Shown here: piece after piece, positions 56,519 through 64,000 of the stretch | Layout: every line of letters begins with the position of its first letter | Numbering within the stretch: position 1 is the stretch's first letter | Source of the DNA: Alkalihalobacillus sp. TS-13 | GTDB lineage: Bacteria > Bacillota > Bacilli > Bacillales > Fictibacillaceae | DNA: 64,000 bases | Reading direction: 5' to 3' | Assembly (NCBI RefSeq): GCF_019720915.1 | Contig: NZ_JAHKSI010000001.1 | Location: forward strand, 1,922,001 to 1,986,000 | Program-made: the position numbers and the translations under genes | The notes under the pieces: generated by a model | Databases searched by the model: none | What the model saw: only the letters and a program-made list of their open reading frames with translations | What the model was told of the DNA's origin: nothing

Positions 56519-58306
56519 GTGAGAAGGTTTTGGTATATCTTTTTCATCAGCATGTTGGTCTTGGGGGCCATATTACCCGTTTTAGGAAATTCTGTGTCAG
56601 CAGCAAATCACGGAAAAGCGAGGATCACAGTGGATACATTGAATGTCCGGTCAGGCCCAGGACTCGGCAACTCGATTGTGACACAAGTACATAAGAATAA
56701 GGAATACCCAATCCTATCTGAAAACGGAGATTGGCTGCAAATCCAGATAGGTAGTAAAAAAGGCTGGGTTGCCGGTTGGTTTGCGAAAAAAATCAATAAA
56801 CCTTCTACTGGTCATAACGATGACGCCAATACACCATCAGGTAAATGGGTCTCTTCAAAAGTGGATGGGTTGAATGTACGGTCTGGTCCTGATACTTCGT
56901 TTACTGTACTGGGTCAAATCTATCCCCATGAAAAATTCCAAACCATCGAAACCAAGGGCTCATGGACAAAAATCAATTACAAGAGCGCTTACGGTTGGTT
57001 GGCTTCTTGGCTAATCCATTCCAGCAGTAATCCAACTCGTACAGAAACCCCGACCACCAAAGACCAATCGGTGGTAAATGTAGCAAGTCTTAATGTACGT
57101 AATGGACCTGGAACGACATCCAACGTGATTGGTTCGGTCCGCAAAGGCGATATGGTTGTAATATTGGATATTCAAAATGGTTGGTATAAGATCAAATTCA
57201 ACAATGGCAATGGATGGGTTGCGGGCAAATACGTAACCAAGTCGAAAGACATGGATATTTCTTCCGGTATGCCATCTACCCCAACTCCTTCAACTTCTTC
57301 TGCTAAAGCAAAAGTCACTGCTTCGATATTGAACTTGAGAGATAAAGGTTCTCTGAATGGTAAAATCATAGGTCAATTGAAGAAGAATTCAGAAGCTGAT
57401 ATTTTGAAAGAAAAGAACGACTGGGCATATATCAAGCATGGAAAAATGAAGGGCTGGGCAGCATCCTGGTATTTAGAGAAGATTAAAAAGTCGACTACGC
57501 CAAAAAAGGATGAAGCTTTATCAAATGAACCTTCGATTTCATTGCTTAATAACGGAACCAATCTTAGAAGCGGCCCTTCGACCAACCATACAGTCGTTGC
57601 AAGAGGAAACAAAGGAGATCAATTTCCAGTTCTATCAAAGCAAGGTGATTGGTATAAAATAAAGCTTTCCAACCAACAAGAAGCGTATGTCGCTGGATGG
57701 ATCGCATCTTTAAGCGGAGCTTCTCTTCCTGAAGTGGCACATCCGACTATCGGTGACCATTTGAAAGGAAAAACCATCGTGGTCGATGCGGGCCATGGCG
57801 GCCAAGACAGCGGTGCGATAGGAGTGACGTATGGAACACTTGAAAAAGACTTGAATTTAAGTGTCGCCAAAACTGTATCGTCAAAATTACAGGCTGCAGG
57901 GGCAAAAGTAGTCATGACAAGAGATGACAATCAATATATAAGTCTACCTTACAGGATATACTTAGCTCATTCGAACAAAGCAGATGCCTTCATAAGTCTG
58001 CATTTCAATTCATCAATTTTTCCAAGCGCCAAAGGAATCAATTCTTTTTACTATTCTAAATTGAAAGATGCTGCGCTTGCGAGCTCCTTACAGGATGAAC
58101 TCGTAAAACAAACTGGATTATCAAATCGGGGTGTGGCATATGGGAATTTCCAAGTATTACGGACCAACCATCAGCCTGCAGCACTGTTGGAACTCGGCTT
58201 TCTATCAAACTCCCAGGAGGAGCATTATATTCGAACCGCATCGTATAAGGATAAGGCGGGACATGCCATTTATCGGGGGCTTGCAAAGTATTTTTCAACA
58301 AAATGA
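56519..58306 (+). CDS. yrvJ: Secreted N-acetylmuramoyl-L-alanine amidase with five SH3b domains (YrvJ-like)
   Basis: 595 aa, GTG start behind GGAGGTG. Signal peptide of about 28 residues (cleaved near SVSA-A). Five bacterial SH3 domains (about 33-92, 109-168, 183-240, 262-320, 340-400), each with a V(R/N)SGP or LR-type start and a GWVA(G/S) ending; they bind the wall. The C-terminal amidase_3 domain (about 416-592) has VVDAGHGGQDSGA with a zinc histidine and glutamate-bearing EKDLNLS, FISLHFNSS with the second histidine, and catalytic glutamate in ALLELGFLSN. Cleaves the amide bond between glycan and stem peptide outside the cell. Confidence 0.95.
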   Translation: MRRFWYIFFISMLVLGAILPVLGNSVSAANHGKARITVDTLNVRSGPGLGNSIVTQVHKNKEYPILSENGDWLQIQIGSKKGWVAGWFAKKINKPSTGHNDDANTPSGKWVSSKVDGLNVRSGPDTSFTVLGQIYPHEKFQTIETKGSWTKINYKSAYGWLASWLIHSSSNPTRTETPTTKDQSVVNVASLNVRNGPGTTSNVIGSVRKGDMVVILDIQNGWYKIKFNNGNGWVAGKYVTKSKDMDISSGMPSTPTPSTSSAKAKVTASILNLRDKGSLNGKIIGQLKKNSEADILKEKNDWAYIKHGKMKGWAASWYLEKIKKSTTPKKDEALSNEPSISLLNNGTNLRSGPSTNHTVVARGNKGDQFPVLSKQGDWYKIKLSNQQEAYVAGWIASLSGASLPEVAHPTIGDHLKGKTIVVDAGHGGQDSGAIGVTYGTLEKDLNLSVAKTVSSKLQAAGAKVVMTRDDNQYISLPYRIYLAHSNKADAFISLHFNSSIFPSAKGINSFYYSKLKDAALASSLQDELVKQTGLSNRGVAYGNFQVLRTNHQPAALLELGFLSNSQEEHYIRTASYKDKAGHAIYRGLAKYFSTK

Positions 58307-58450
58307 TGGCTTAAATTCTGAGACTCGTTATTTGACTATTGGGTTCTATTTTTAGATACAAAATCGAATTCGCAGCCTAATTCACGGGGCAAAATCTTTA
58401 AGGCAGTATAGTCCATTGCCTTTAGTTAACATGGACGTCGTCCTTGGGCA

Positions 58451-58483
58451 GTAAAACCTGGCGTTTTGCCAGGTTTTACGGAA
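58451..58483 (+). terminator. Hairpin after the amidase gene
   Basis: Perfect 12-bp stem GTAAAACCTGGC with GCCAGGTTTTAC around GTTTT; the T-run is inside the stem, so strength is uncertain. Confidence 0.6.
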
Positions 58484-58560
58484 CCCTCAACGATTTCATC
58501 CTCGCGAAATAAATAACGAGCTGTTTATCGGTAGCATCAATAAGAGGCTGCCTCTGACTT

Positions 58561-59034
58561 TTAAGACATACTTCCAAGATGCTCCTCAAGACGATCCATG
58601 GTCTGTTCGGCACCTGGGATGGCATATGTTTTCACCTTATCGAATATAGCGGCATTTTCTTCAAAAACTGTGCTATAAATGAGTTTGGTCTTACCATCCA
58701 GATCCTCAAAGTTTGCTGTAGCCAGAAAATGGGGAAACACAGCATGTTTGATAACGATTCGCTCGGGTTTAACGACCTCTACAAAGACGTTGGTGTTAGG
58801 ATAATCAACACCATCAGGACCGTGCATGATAAACTGCCAAGTACCGCCCGGTTTCATATCAAACTTCTGAAAAGTCGTCGTAAAACCTCGAGGTCCCCAC
58901 CACTTCGACAAGTGCTCCTCTTTCGTCCAAGCATCAAACACAAGATTGCGTGGAGCATCAAATACGCGGGTTATCACAATCTCACGTTCACCTACTTGCG
59001 TTTGAATTTTGTTAGTTACGTTGTTTTGGTTCAT
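58561..59034 (-). CDS. SRPBCC/AHSA1 family protein
   Basis: 157 aa from the ATG at 59034 (GGAGG before it; the ATG at 59040 would be too close). Core motif REIVITRVFDAPRNLVFDAW and KWWGPRGFTTT are typical of the Aha1-C-like START-fold proteins that bind hydrophobic ligands. No catalytic assignment is possible. It is inserted, relative to B. subtilis, between yrvJ and dtd. Confidence 0.85.
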   Translation of the reverse strand: MNQNNVTNKIQTQVGEREIVITRVFDAPRNLVFDAWTKEEHLSKWWGPRGFTTTFQKFDMKPGGTWQFIMHGPDGVDYPNTNVFVEVVKPERIVIKHAVFPHFLATANFEDLDGKTKLIYSTVFEENAAIFDKVKTYAIPGAEQTMDRLEEHLGSMS

Positions 59035-59180
59035 GTCCATCCCTCCAAAATGAATTTGGCTTTGAATTGTTAGTAGTTTCTTATTCCAGAAATGCTGCCC
59101 TTTTCAGGTATAACTTACAAATTCAAGATGAAGCATCTGAGTTCCTTTCCTACTCTTGATATATTGGCCATTTACACAAA

Positions 59181-59211
59181 TAAGGCGCGTTTTTAAATAA
59201 ACACGCCTTTG
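59181..59211 (-). terminator. Hairpin after the hydroxyacid dehydrogenase gene
   Basis: AAGGCG-t-GTTT paired with AAA-CG-CGCCTT, then ATTTGTG on the - strand. Confidence 0.5.
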
Positions 59212-59218
59212 TTATGTA

Positions 59219-60151
59219 TTAATACCCCTTCCAAAAATTCACCTTATTAGGTAAAACTTCATTATTTTCGATTCTCTTCAATGTATCCAAAAAGCATGCT
59301 ATCGCTTCATTCAGTTCTGTCACAGCTGAAATATGAGGAGTAATGACGGTATCATCTCTTTGCCATAGATCGGAAGTCCTTGGCAGCGGTTCTGTTTCAA
59401 GAACATCTAAAACAGCGTAACGGACCTTTCGTGATTTTAGGGCTTCAATAAGCGCTTGCTCGTCCACCGTGAGTCCTCTGCCGACATTGATAAAGGCAAC
59501 GCCGTTTAAATTGCTGAAAAAAGCCCGATCAAATAGCTTACTTGTTTCATTTGTCAAAGGTAATGTGCTGATAATCCAATCTGCCTGTGCAACCAACGTA
59601 TTTGCAGAGCTGGTTTCCGTCACCTTTTGAAAATACTCCTTTTGCTTGCCGCTTTGTGAGATGCCGTAAACGGTTGCTCCAAAGCTTGAAAATACTTTGG
59701 CAACCTCCTGTCCGATCTCACCTGTACCAAAGATAACAATCGTCTGATCCTTCACCATTTGTGGAGTTTTTGGAGACCACTTCTTCTCCGTTTGTTTTCC
59801 TTCAAAGTAGTGATGATATTGAAGATCTCTTAATACATAGCTTAAACAATACTCACTTATTCTTTGTCCAAACGAGCAAACAGTTCGGGTTAGAAGGATA
59901 TCATGTTTCTTCCATCCATCAATTTCTAAATAGTTGTTTACACCCGCATTAAAGGAATGTACCCATTTAATATCGGCAAAGTTGAACCCAGGACATGGCT
60001 TAAAACCTACATAGGCATCTGCCCATGACAAATCCTCTTCTGTTATTTCATCAATCTGCATAAAACGAAAGCTCTGAGATATTTTATCTGGTAACTGTTC
60101 TTGGACTTGCTCTTCATAGTTTCCTGCTACTAGTATATTATGTATTTTCAT
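59219..60151 (-). CDS. D-isomer-specific 2-hydroxyacid dehydrogenase
   Basis: 310 aa from the ATG at 60151 (GGGGGAAG upstream). NAD-binding IFGTGEIGQEVAKVFSSFGA (about 137-156), catalytic arginine in NVGRGLTVDEQALIEAL, glutamate in LDVLETEPLP and histidine in ITPHISAVTE. Substrate unknown; the gene neighbours give no clue. An extra gene inserted in the yrvJ-dtd interval. Confidence 0.88.
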   Translation of the reverse strand: MKIHNILVAGNYEEQVQEQLPDKISQSFRFMQIDEITEEDLSWADAYVGFKPCPGFNFADIKWVHSFNAGVNNYLEIDGWKKHDILLTRTVCSFGQRISEYCLSYVLRDLQYHHYFEGKQTEKKWSPKTPQMVKDQTIVIFGTGEIGQEVAKVFSSFGATVYGISQSGKQKEYFQKVTETSSANTLVAQADWIISTLPLTNETSKLFDRAFFSNLNGVAFINVGRGLTVDEQALIEALKSRKVRYAVLDVLETEPLPRTSDLWQRDDTVITPHISAVTELNEAIACFLDTLKRIENNEVLPNKVNFWKGY

Positions 60152-60240
60152 TAGACTTCCCCCATAATTTTTTAGATAATGCATCGAGTCCGCGTCGAAT
60201 ACTAAAAAGTGTTTTATCAAATTAATGGTAGAGCAAAAAA

Positions 60241-60352
60241 GACTGTCCTAAAAGTGTCAGACACCTCCAACACAACATTTTGGATCAAAATCACGATTTT
60301 TCTCAAAATGTTGTTAAAGTCGGAGAGACTCAGATACTTCTAGGACAGCCCC
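60241..60352 (-). repeat. R2 long-hairpin repeat, copy 3
   Basis: Ends GACTGTCCTAAAAGTGTCAG and ACTTCTAGGACAGCC; the centre CAACATTTTGGATCAAA facing TTCTCAAAATGTTG. Same sense as the 44121 copy, about 90 bp upstream of the dehydrogenase start and downstream of dtd. Confidence 0.8.
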
Positions 60353-60426
60353 TTCTATTTTCACTTATAAGTTATGCACCCTAAAATGGGATCCTTTTAG
60401 GCTTATGGGCTACATGCTGTTTTATT

Positions 60427-60879
60427 TTACTTTTTCCTTTCATCTGTATCCAGGATCAAGGTGACTGGTCCATCATTGTTGATCCGGACGTCCATCATTG
60501 CACCAAATTCTCCTGTTTCAACCTGAATCCCTTTTTCACGTACTTTTGAATTGAATTTTTCGTACAAATCTTCAGCTATGTCCGGTTTGGCTGCATTCAT
60601 GAAATTCGGACGTCTCCCATTCCTGCAATCCCCATACAATGTAAATTGTGATACGGAGAGCATCGAACCCTCAATATCTAATAGGGATCTGTTCATCTTG
60701 CCTTCTCCATCTTCAAAGACCCTGAGATTCGGTATTTTTTCAGCTAGAAATTCTACATCCTCTATCGTATCTTCATGGGTTACACCAACCAACAGGACAA
60801 GGCCTTGACCGATTTTTCCGACTGTACGGTCTTTCACAAGGACCTCACCACTGGACACCCGTTGCACGACAACCCTCAT
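60427..60879 (-). CDS. dtd: D-aminoacyl-tRNA deacylase
   Basis: 150 aa. [13 protein letters not shown] at the N-terminus, [17 protein letters not shown] in the middle and the cross-subunit GPVTLILDT (Gly-Pro motif) at the end are diagnostic. Removes D-amino acids and glycine mischarged on tRNAs. Lies 12 bases after relA. Confidence 0.97.
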   Translation of the reverse strand: MRVVVQRVSSGEVLVKDRTVGKIGQGLVLLVGVTHEDTIEDVEFLAEKIPNLRVFEDGEGKMNRSLLDIEGSMLSVSQFTLYGDCRNGRRPNFMNAAKPDIAEDLYEKFNSKVREKGIQVETGEFGAMMDVRINNDGPVTLILDTDERKK

Positions 60880-60891
60880 TACATTTCCCTC

Positions 60892-63063
60892 CTACTGCAT
60901 GACTCTGCGGACGGCATAAACGTCTGGAATACGTTTGATCCTCTCGACAACCTTCTGAAGATGACTAACATTATGAATAGAAATCGTCATATTGATGGTC
61001 GCCATCTTATTTTTATCGGAGCGACCGGAAACAGCACTGATGTTTGTTTTCGTTTCAGCAACTGCTTGAAGGACTTCGTTCAATAAACCTCTTCTGTCGA
61101 AGCCATTGATTTCGATATCTACACTATAATTTTTCGATTGGTTCGTGCTTCCTTCCCATTCCACCGGTAAGAATCGACTCTCATCTTCTTCCATCCGGAT
61201 GTTTGGACAATCCTTACGATGAATCGAAACACCACGGCCTTTTGTGATATAACCGACAATGTCATCACCCGGGACGGGGTTACAGCACTTGGAAAGCCTG
61301 ATCAACAGGTTGTCGATTCCTTTTACCTGGACACCAATTTCTGTTTTCTTCCTAGGTTGCGGACTCTTCGTTTCATTGATTGATTGAAGAAGACTTTCGG
61401 TCTCTTGATCTTTCTTCTTCCGGACTTTGTCCGCAAGACGCGTTGCAATCTGTGAAGCAGTGATTCCGCTATATCCGACTGCGGCATACATATCTTCAAT
61501 ATTAGAAAAATTGTATTTCTGTGCAACCCTGTTCAGATTTTCGTGGGTAAGGACATCTTTCAATTCGTAGCCATCGTTTTTGATCTCTTTTTCGACCAAT
61601 TCTTTTCCTTTAGCTACATTTTCATCTCTTTTTTCCTTCTTGAACCATTGACGAATCTTATTTTTCGCATGGGAACTTTGTGTCAACTTCAGCCAATCCT
61701 GACTTGGACCATAGGAATGTTTCGAAGTCAACACCTCGACGATATCACCGGTTTTCAGCTTATAATCAAGCGGAACCATCTTTCCATTGATTTTTGCACC
61801 GATGCATTTATTTCCGATTTCAGTATGGATCCTATATGCGAAATCCAGCGGGACTGAACCAGATGGAAGTTCAATGACATCTCCTTTAGGCGTGAAGACG
61901 AATACCATATCAGAAAATAGATCAACTTTCAGAGATTCCATGAATTCTTCTGCATCTGTCGCATCATTCTGCCACTCAAGTATTTCACGGAACCATGTCA
62001 ACTTTTCTTCAAACGTATTGGTTCGATTATTCATTCCTTCTTTATAAGCCCAGTGCGCAGCAATTCCGTATTCTGCGACTCGGTGCATTTCCTCGGTCCG
62101 GATCTGTACTTCCAAAGGATCACCTTTTGGACCAATCACAGTTGTATGCAAGGATTGGTACATATTCGCTTTAGGCATTGCAACATAGTCCTTGAATCGT
62201 CCAGGCATCGGTTTCCAGCACGTATGGATGATACCAAGGACGGCATAACAATCACGGATGCTATCGACAATGACACGCACAGCAAGTAAGTCATAGATCT
62301 CGTTGAACTGCTTATTCTGTTTCGTCATTTTACGATAAATGCTGTAAATATGTTTCGGTCTTCCCCATATATCTGCTTCTATATTCACTTCACTCAATTT
62401 GGACTGGATATCTCCAATGACTTCTTGTACATATTGCTCACGTTCGTTCCGCTTCTGTTTCATCAAGTTTACGATTCGATAATATTGCTGCGGGTTCAAA
62501 TAACGTAAGGCAACATCTTCAAGTTCCCATTTGATTGTAGAAATACCAAGCCGGTGAGCCAACGGTGCGAATATTTCAAGCGTTTCATTCGCTTTTTGAA
62601 TTTGTTTTTCTTTGGGCATATGTTTAAGAGTGCGCATATTATGAAGACGGTCAGCAAGTTTGATGAGGATGCAACGGATATCCTGCGCCATCGCCACAAA
62701 CATCTTGCGGTGATTTTCCGCTTGTTGTTCTTCTTTTGATTTGAATTTGATTTTCTTCAGCTTAGTGACTCCATCGACCAACATGGTAACTTCTTCAGTA
62801 AAAGCTTCAGTCAGTTCATCCAATGTGACGTCGGTATCTTCGACGACATCATGAAGAAACCCTGCTGCAATCGTAGGTGCATCCATTTCCAGATTGACAA
62901 GGATGTCTGCTACTTCAACAGGATGATCAATATAAGGGTCACCCGATTTGCGAAATTGCCCTTCATGAGAATCTCTTGCAAATTCGTACGCCCTTTGTAG
63001 AAAATCTATATCTTCTCTCGGCAAATAAGTTGCCGCTTTGTTCAATACATCTTGTATGGCCAT
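60892..63063 (-). CDS. relA: Bifunctional (p)ppGpp synthetase/hydrolase RelA
   Basis: 723 aa from the ATG at 63063 (AGGTGATTGC upstream). HD hydrolase domain (about 45-155) with FLHDVVEDTDV, synthetase domain (about 235-350) with MPKANMYQSLHTTVIGPKG, then TGS (about 385-450) and C-terminal zinc-finger-like and ACT domains (RLSKCCNPVPGD; DRRGLLNEVLQA). Both catalytic motifs look intact. Downstream of apt, as in B. subtilis. Confidence 0.97.
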   Translation of the reverse strand: MAIQDVLNKAATYLPREDIDFLQRAYEFARDSHEGQFRKSGDPYIDHPVEVADILVNLEMDAPTIAAGFLHDVVEDTDVTLDELTEAFTEEVTMLVDGVTKLKKIKFKSKEEQQAENHRKMFVAMAQDIRCILIKLADRLHNMRTLKHMPKEKQIQKANETLEIFAPLAHRLGISTIKWELEDVALRYLNPQQYYRIVNLMKQKRNEREQYVQEVIGDIQSKLSEVNIEADIWGRPKHIYSIYRKMTKQNKQFNEIYDLLAVRVIVDSIRDCYAVLGIIHTCWKPMPGRFKDYVAMPKANMYQSLHTTVIGPKGDPLEVQIRTEEMHRVAEYGIAAHWAYKEGMNNRTNTFEEKLTWFREILEWQNDATDAEEFMESLKVDLFSDMVFVFTPKGDVIELPSGSVPLDFAYRIHTEIGNKCIGAKINGKMVPLDYKLKTGDIVEVLTSKHSYGPSQDWLKLTQSSHAKNKIRQWFKKEKRDENVAKGKELVEKEIKNDGYELKDVLTHENLNRVAQKYNFSNIEDMYAAVGYSGITASQIATRLADKVRKKKDQETESLLQSINETKSPQPRKKTEIGVQVKGIDNLLIRLSKCCNPVPGDDIVGYITKGRGVSIHRKDCPNIRMEEDESRFLPVEWEGSTNQSKNYSVDIEINGFDRRGLLNEVLQAVAETKTNISAVSGRSDKNKMATINMTISIHNVSHLQKVVERIKRIPDVYAVRRVMQ

Positions 63064-63101
63064 GCAATCACCTATCATATGTTGATTGGTATATAAATTC
63101 T

Positions 63102-63130
63102 ATTATCGTTAAAATTTAACTTCCTGTAAA
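63102..63130 (-). promoter_or_regulatory. Sigma-A promoter of relA-dtd
   Basis: TTTACA (63130-63125), 17 bp, GATAAT (63107-63102) on the - strand. Confidence 0.6.
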
Positions 63131-63184
63131 GCGAAAAGAGAAATTTGTCGAATCATTTCTTATGTCAATTTCTTCTATCAGACG

Positions 63185-63605
63185 ACACAGTTATTACATG
63201 TTGATTTTTTTCAAAATTCACACCCTTTCCGCGGTCAGACGAAAAGCGGAAGCGACCCGATTAGTCATGTTGGTCACTGGAAAACTGACGAGGAAGCTCG
63301 AACCAAACAAAGACTTGGTTCTGCGTGGGCTCACTCATAGGGTGTCAATCAATGTGTCGACCGCCGCAGGAAGTTTGAAGTGATCCAAGTGACTGGTCGC
63401 TGAGCTAGACATCACTTCATGTATGAGCCCTACCCTAGATCCGCAAGCCTCTTCGCTCACTAACACAGGAGGTGCTGGCTTCGATGTTCACCACACAAGG
63501 TGGTGGCTTTTAGTCGAAGATCCTTAATTCGCTGCGGGGTCTCGCCTGGCTCGCTAGTCCCGCAGGATTGTCGTGAATTTCGTTTAAATCAACATAAAAA
63601 CCTTA
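63185..63605 (-). repeat. R1 dispersed mosaic repeat
   Basis: Reverse orientation: CACCCTTTCCGCGGTCAGAC, AAGCGGAAGCGACCCGATTA, AACCAAACAAAGACTTGGTT, GAAGTGATCCAAGTGACTGG ending in the complementary ATCACTTC, GGCTTCGATGTTCACCA, CTCGCTAGTCCCGCAGGATT. Fills the relA-apt gap. Confidence 0.8.
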
Positions 63606-63674
63606 AAAAAGACAATCAAATGTTTTCTAAATTTAATGGATTTTCTTTTTTTACTTTACTGTTTCATGTATTAG

Positions 63675-63704
63675 AAAAAACGAGCCCGACAACGAGCCCG
63701 TTCT
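63675..63704 (-). terminator. Terminator of apt
   Basis: AACGGGC paired (one G-U) with GCTCGTT, then TTTT on the - strand. Confidence 0.65.
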
Positions 63705-63716
63705 ATATTCTCTATC

Positions 63717-64000
63717 TTAATATTGCATCAGTGTAAAAATGTCATACCCATCCAATTTATCTCGACCGTTCAGGTATGTCAGTTCAATCATGAATGCGAT
63801 TCCAACGACTTTGCCTCCTAGCTTTTCAACCAACTGGATCGTTGCTTCGATCGTTCCGCCAGTTGCAAGGAGATCGTCCGTGATCAAAACACGTTGGCCT
63901 GGTTTGATCGCATCCTTATGAATGGTCAATACATCTTTTCCATATTCTTTCCCGTAGTCTACTTTCACCACTTCACGAGGGAGTTTTCCTTCTTTACGAA
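63717..64000 (-). CDS. apt: Adenine phosphoribosyltransferase (5' end beyond window)
   Basis: The last 94 codons of a leftward gene that enters from the right edge. The PRPP-binding motif [13 protein letters not shown] is present, followed by [18 protein letters not shown]. Salvages adenine to AMP. Its place upstream of relA is the same as in B. subtilis. The frame runs open to the window edge. Confidence 0.95.
   Translation of the reverse strand, partial: RKEGKLPREVVKVDYGKEYGKDVLTIHKDAIKPGQRVLITDDLLATGGTIEATIQLVEKLGGKVVGIAFMIELTYLNGRDKLDGYDIFTLMQY

Overview
The window comes from a Bacillaceae-type Firmicute. The right two thirds (about 19.8-64 kb) follow the Bacillus subtilis chromosome order yrhC-mccB-mccA-luxS-mtnN-yrrT-yrzA-yrrS-pbpI-greA-udk-yrrM-mltG-yrzB-yrrK-ireB-alaS-yrrI-recD2-yrrB-mnmA-iscS-cymR-rarA-tcdA-6S RNA-aspS-hisS-yrvJ-dtd-relA-apt. 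luxS sits inside the methionine-to-cysteine cluster, and a few genes are inserted (RsfA-like, small Xre, SRPBCC, 2-hydroxyacid dehydrogenase, a dead beta-lactamase-like gene). Strong Shine-Dalgarno sites, T-box leaders and CcpA-type cre sites fit Firmicutes. The genus cannot be fixed from the sequence.

Left arm, 0-17 kb: an accessory catabolic island. A leftward cluster (Zn-type dehydrogenase, DHDPS-family lyase, SDR-like protein) diverges from a one-component regulator with a degenerate GGDEF-like domain and a C-terminal winged helix. Next come a Gfo/Idh/MocA oxidoreductase and a sugar ABC transporter (leftward), a YesL-like membrane protein and a secreted beta-propeller protein (rightward). 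A further leftward operon holds a broken hypothetical gene, an FAD oxidoreductase, a broken nanE, an RpiR regulator and a ROK kinase; an SGNH esterase follows. Four copies of a 25-bp operator lie in the same position relative to the -10 box at four promoters of the island, and three of these transcripts carry a cre site just downstream. I read this as a substrate-induced, CcpA-repressed polysaccharide or uronate utilisation regulon with an uncharacterised regulator. That is the main candidate for something new here.

17.1-19.1 kb: a micro-operon of very small genes. Two paralogous 49-codon YrzI-like proteins are each preceded by an 18-19 codon ORF, all with strong SD sites, downstream of a 23-codon ORF and a run of hairpins. 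A GNAT acetyltransferase gene lies beside it.

19.8-27 kb: S-adenosylmethionine recycling and reverse transsulfuration (yrrT, mtnN, luxS, mccA, mccB, yrhC), whose known regulator CymR is encoded at 46.8-47.2 kb. 27-46.5 kb: cell wall, translation and housekeeping genes, with an alanine T-box before alaS. 46.5-64 kb: cymR, rarA, tcdA, 6S RNA, a T-box before hisS-aspS, a five-SH3 amidase, dtd, relA and the start of apt.

Three families of dispersed non-coding repeats (called R1, R2 and R3 here) fill many intergenic gaps from 17.5 kb to 63.6 kb. None lies in the 0-17 kb island, which supports a different recent history for that arm.
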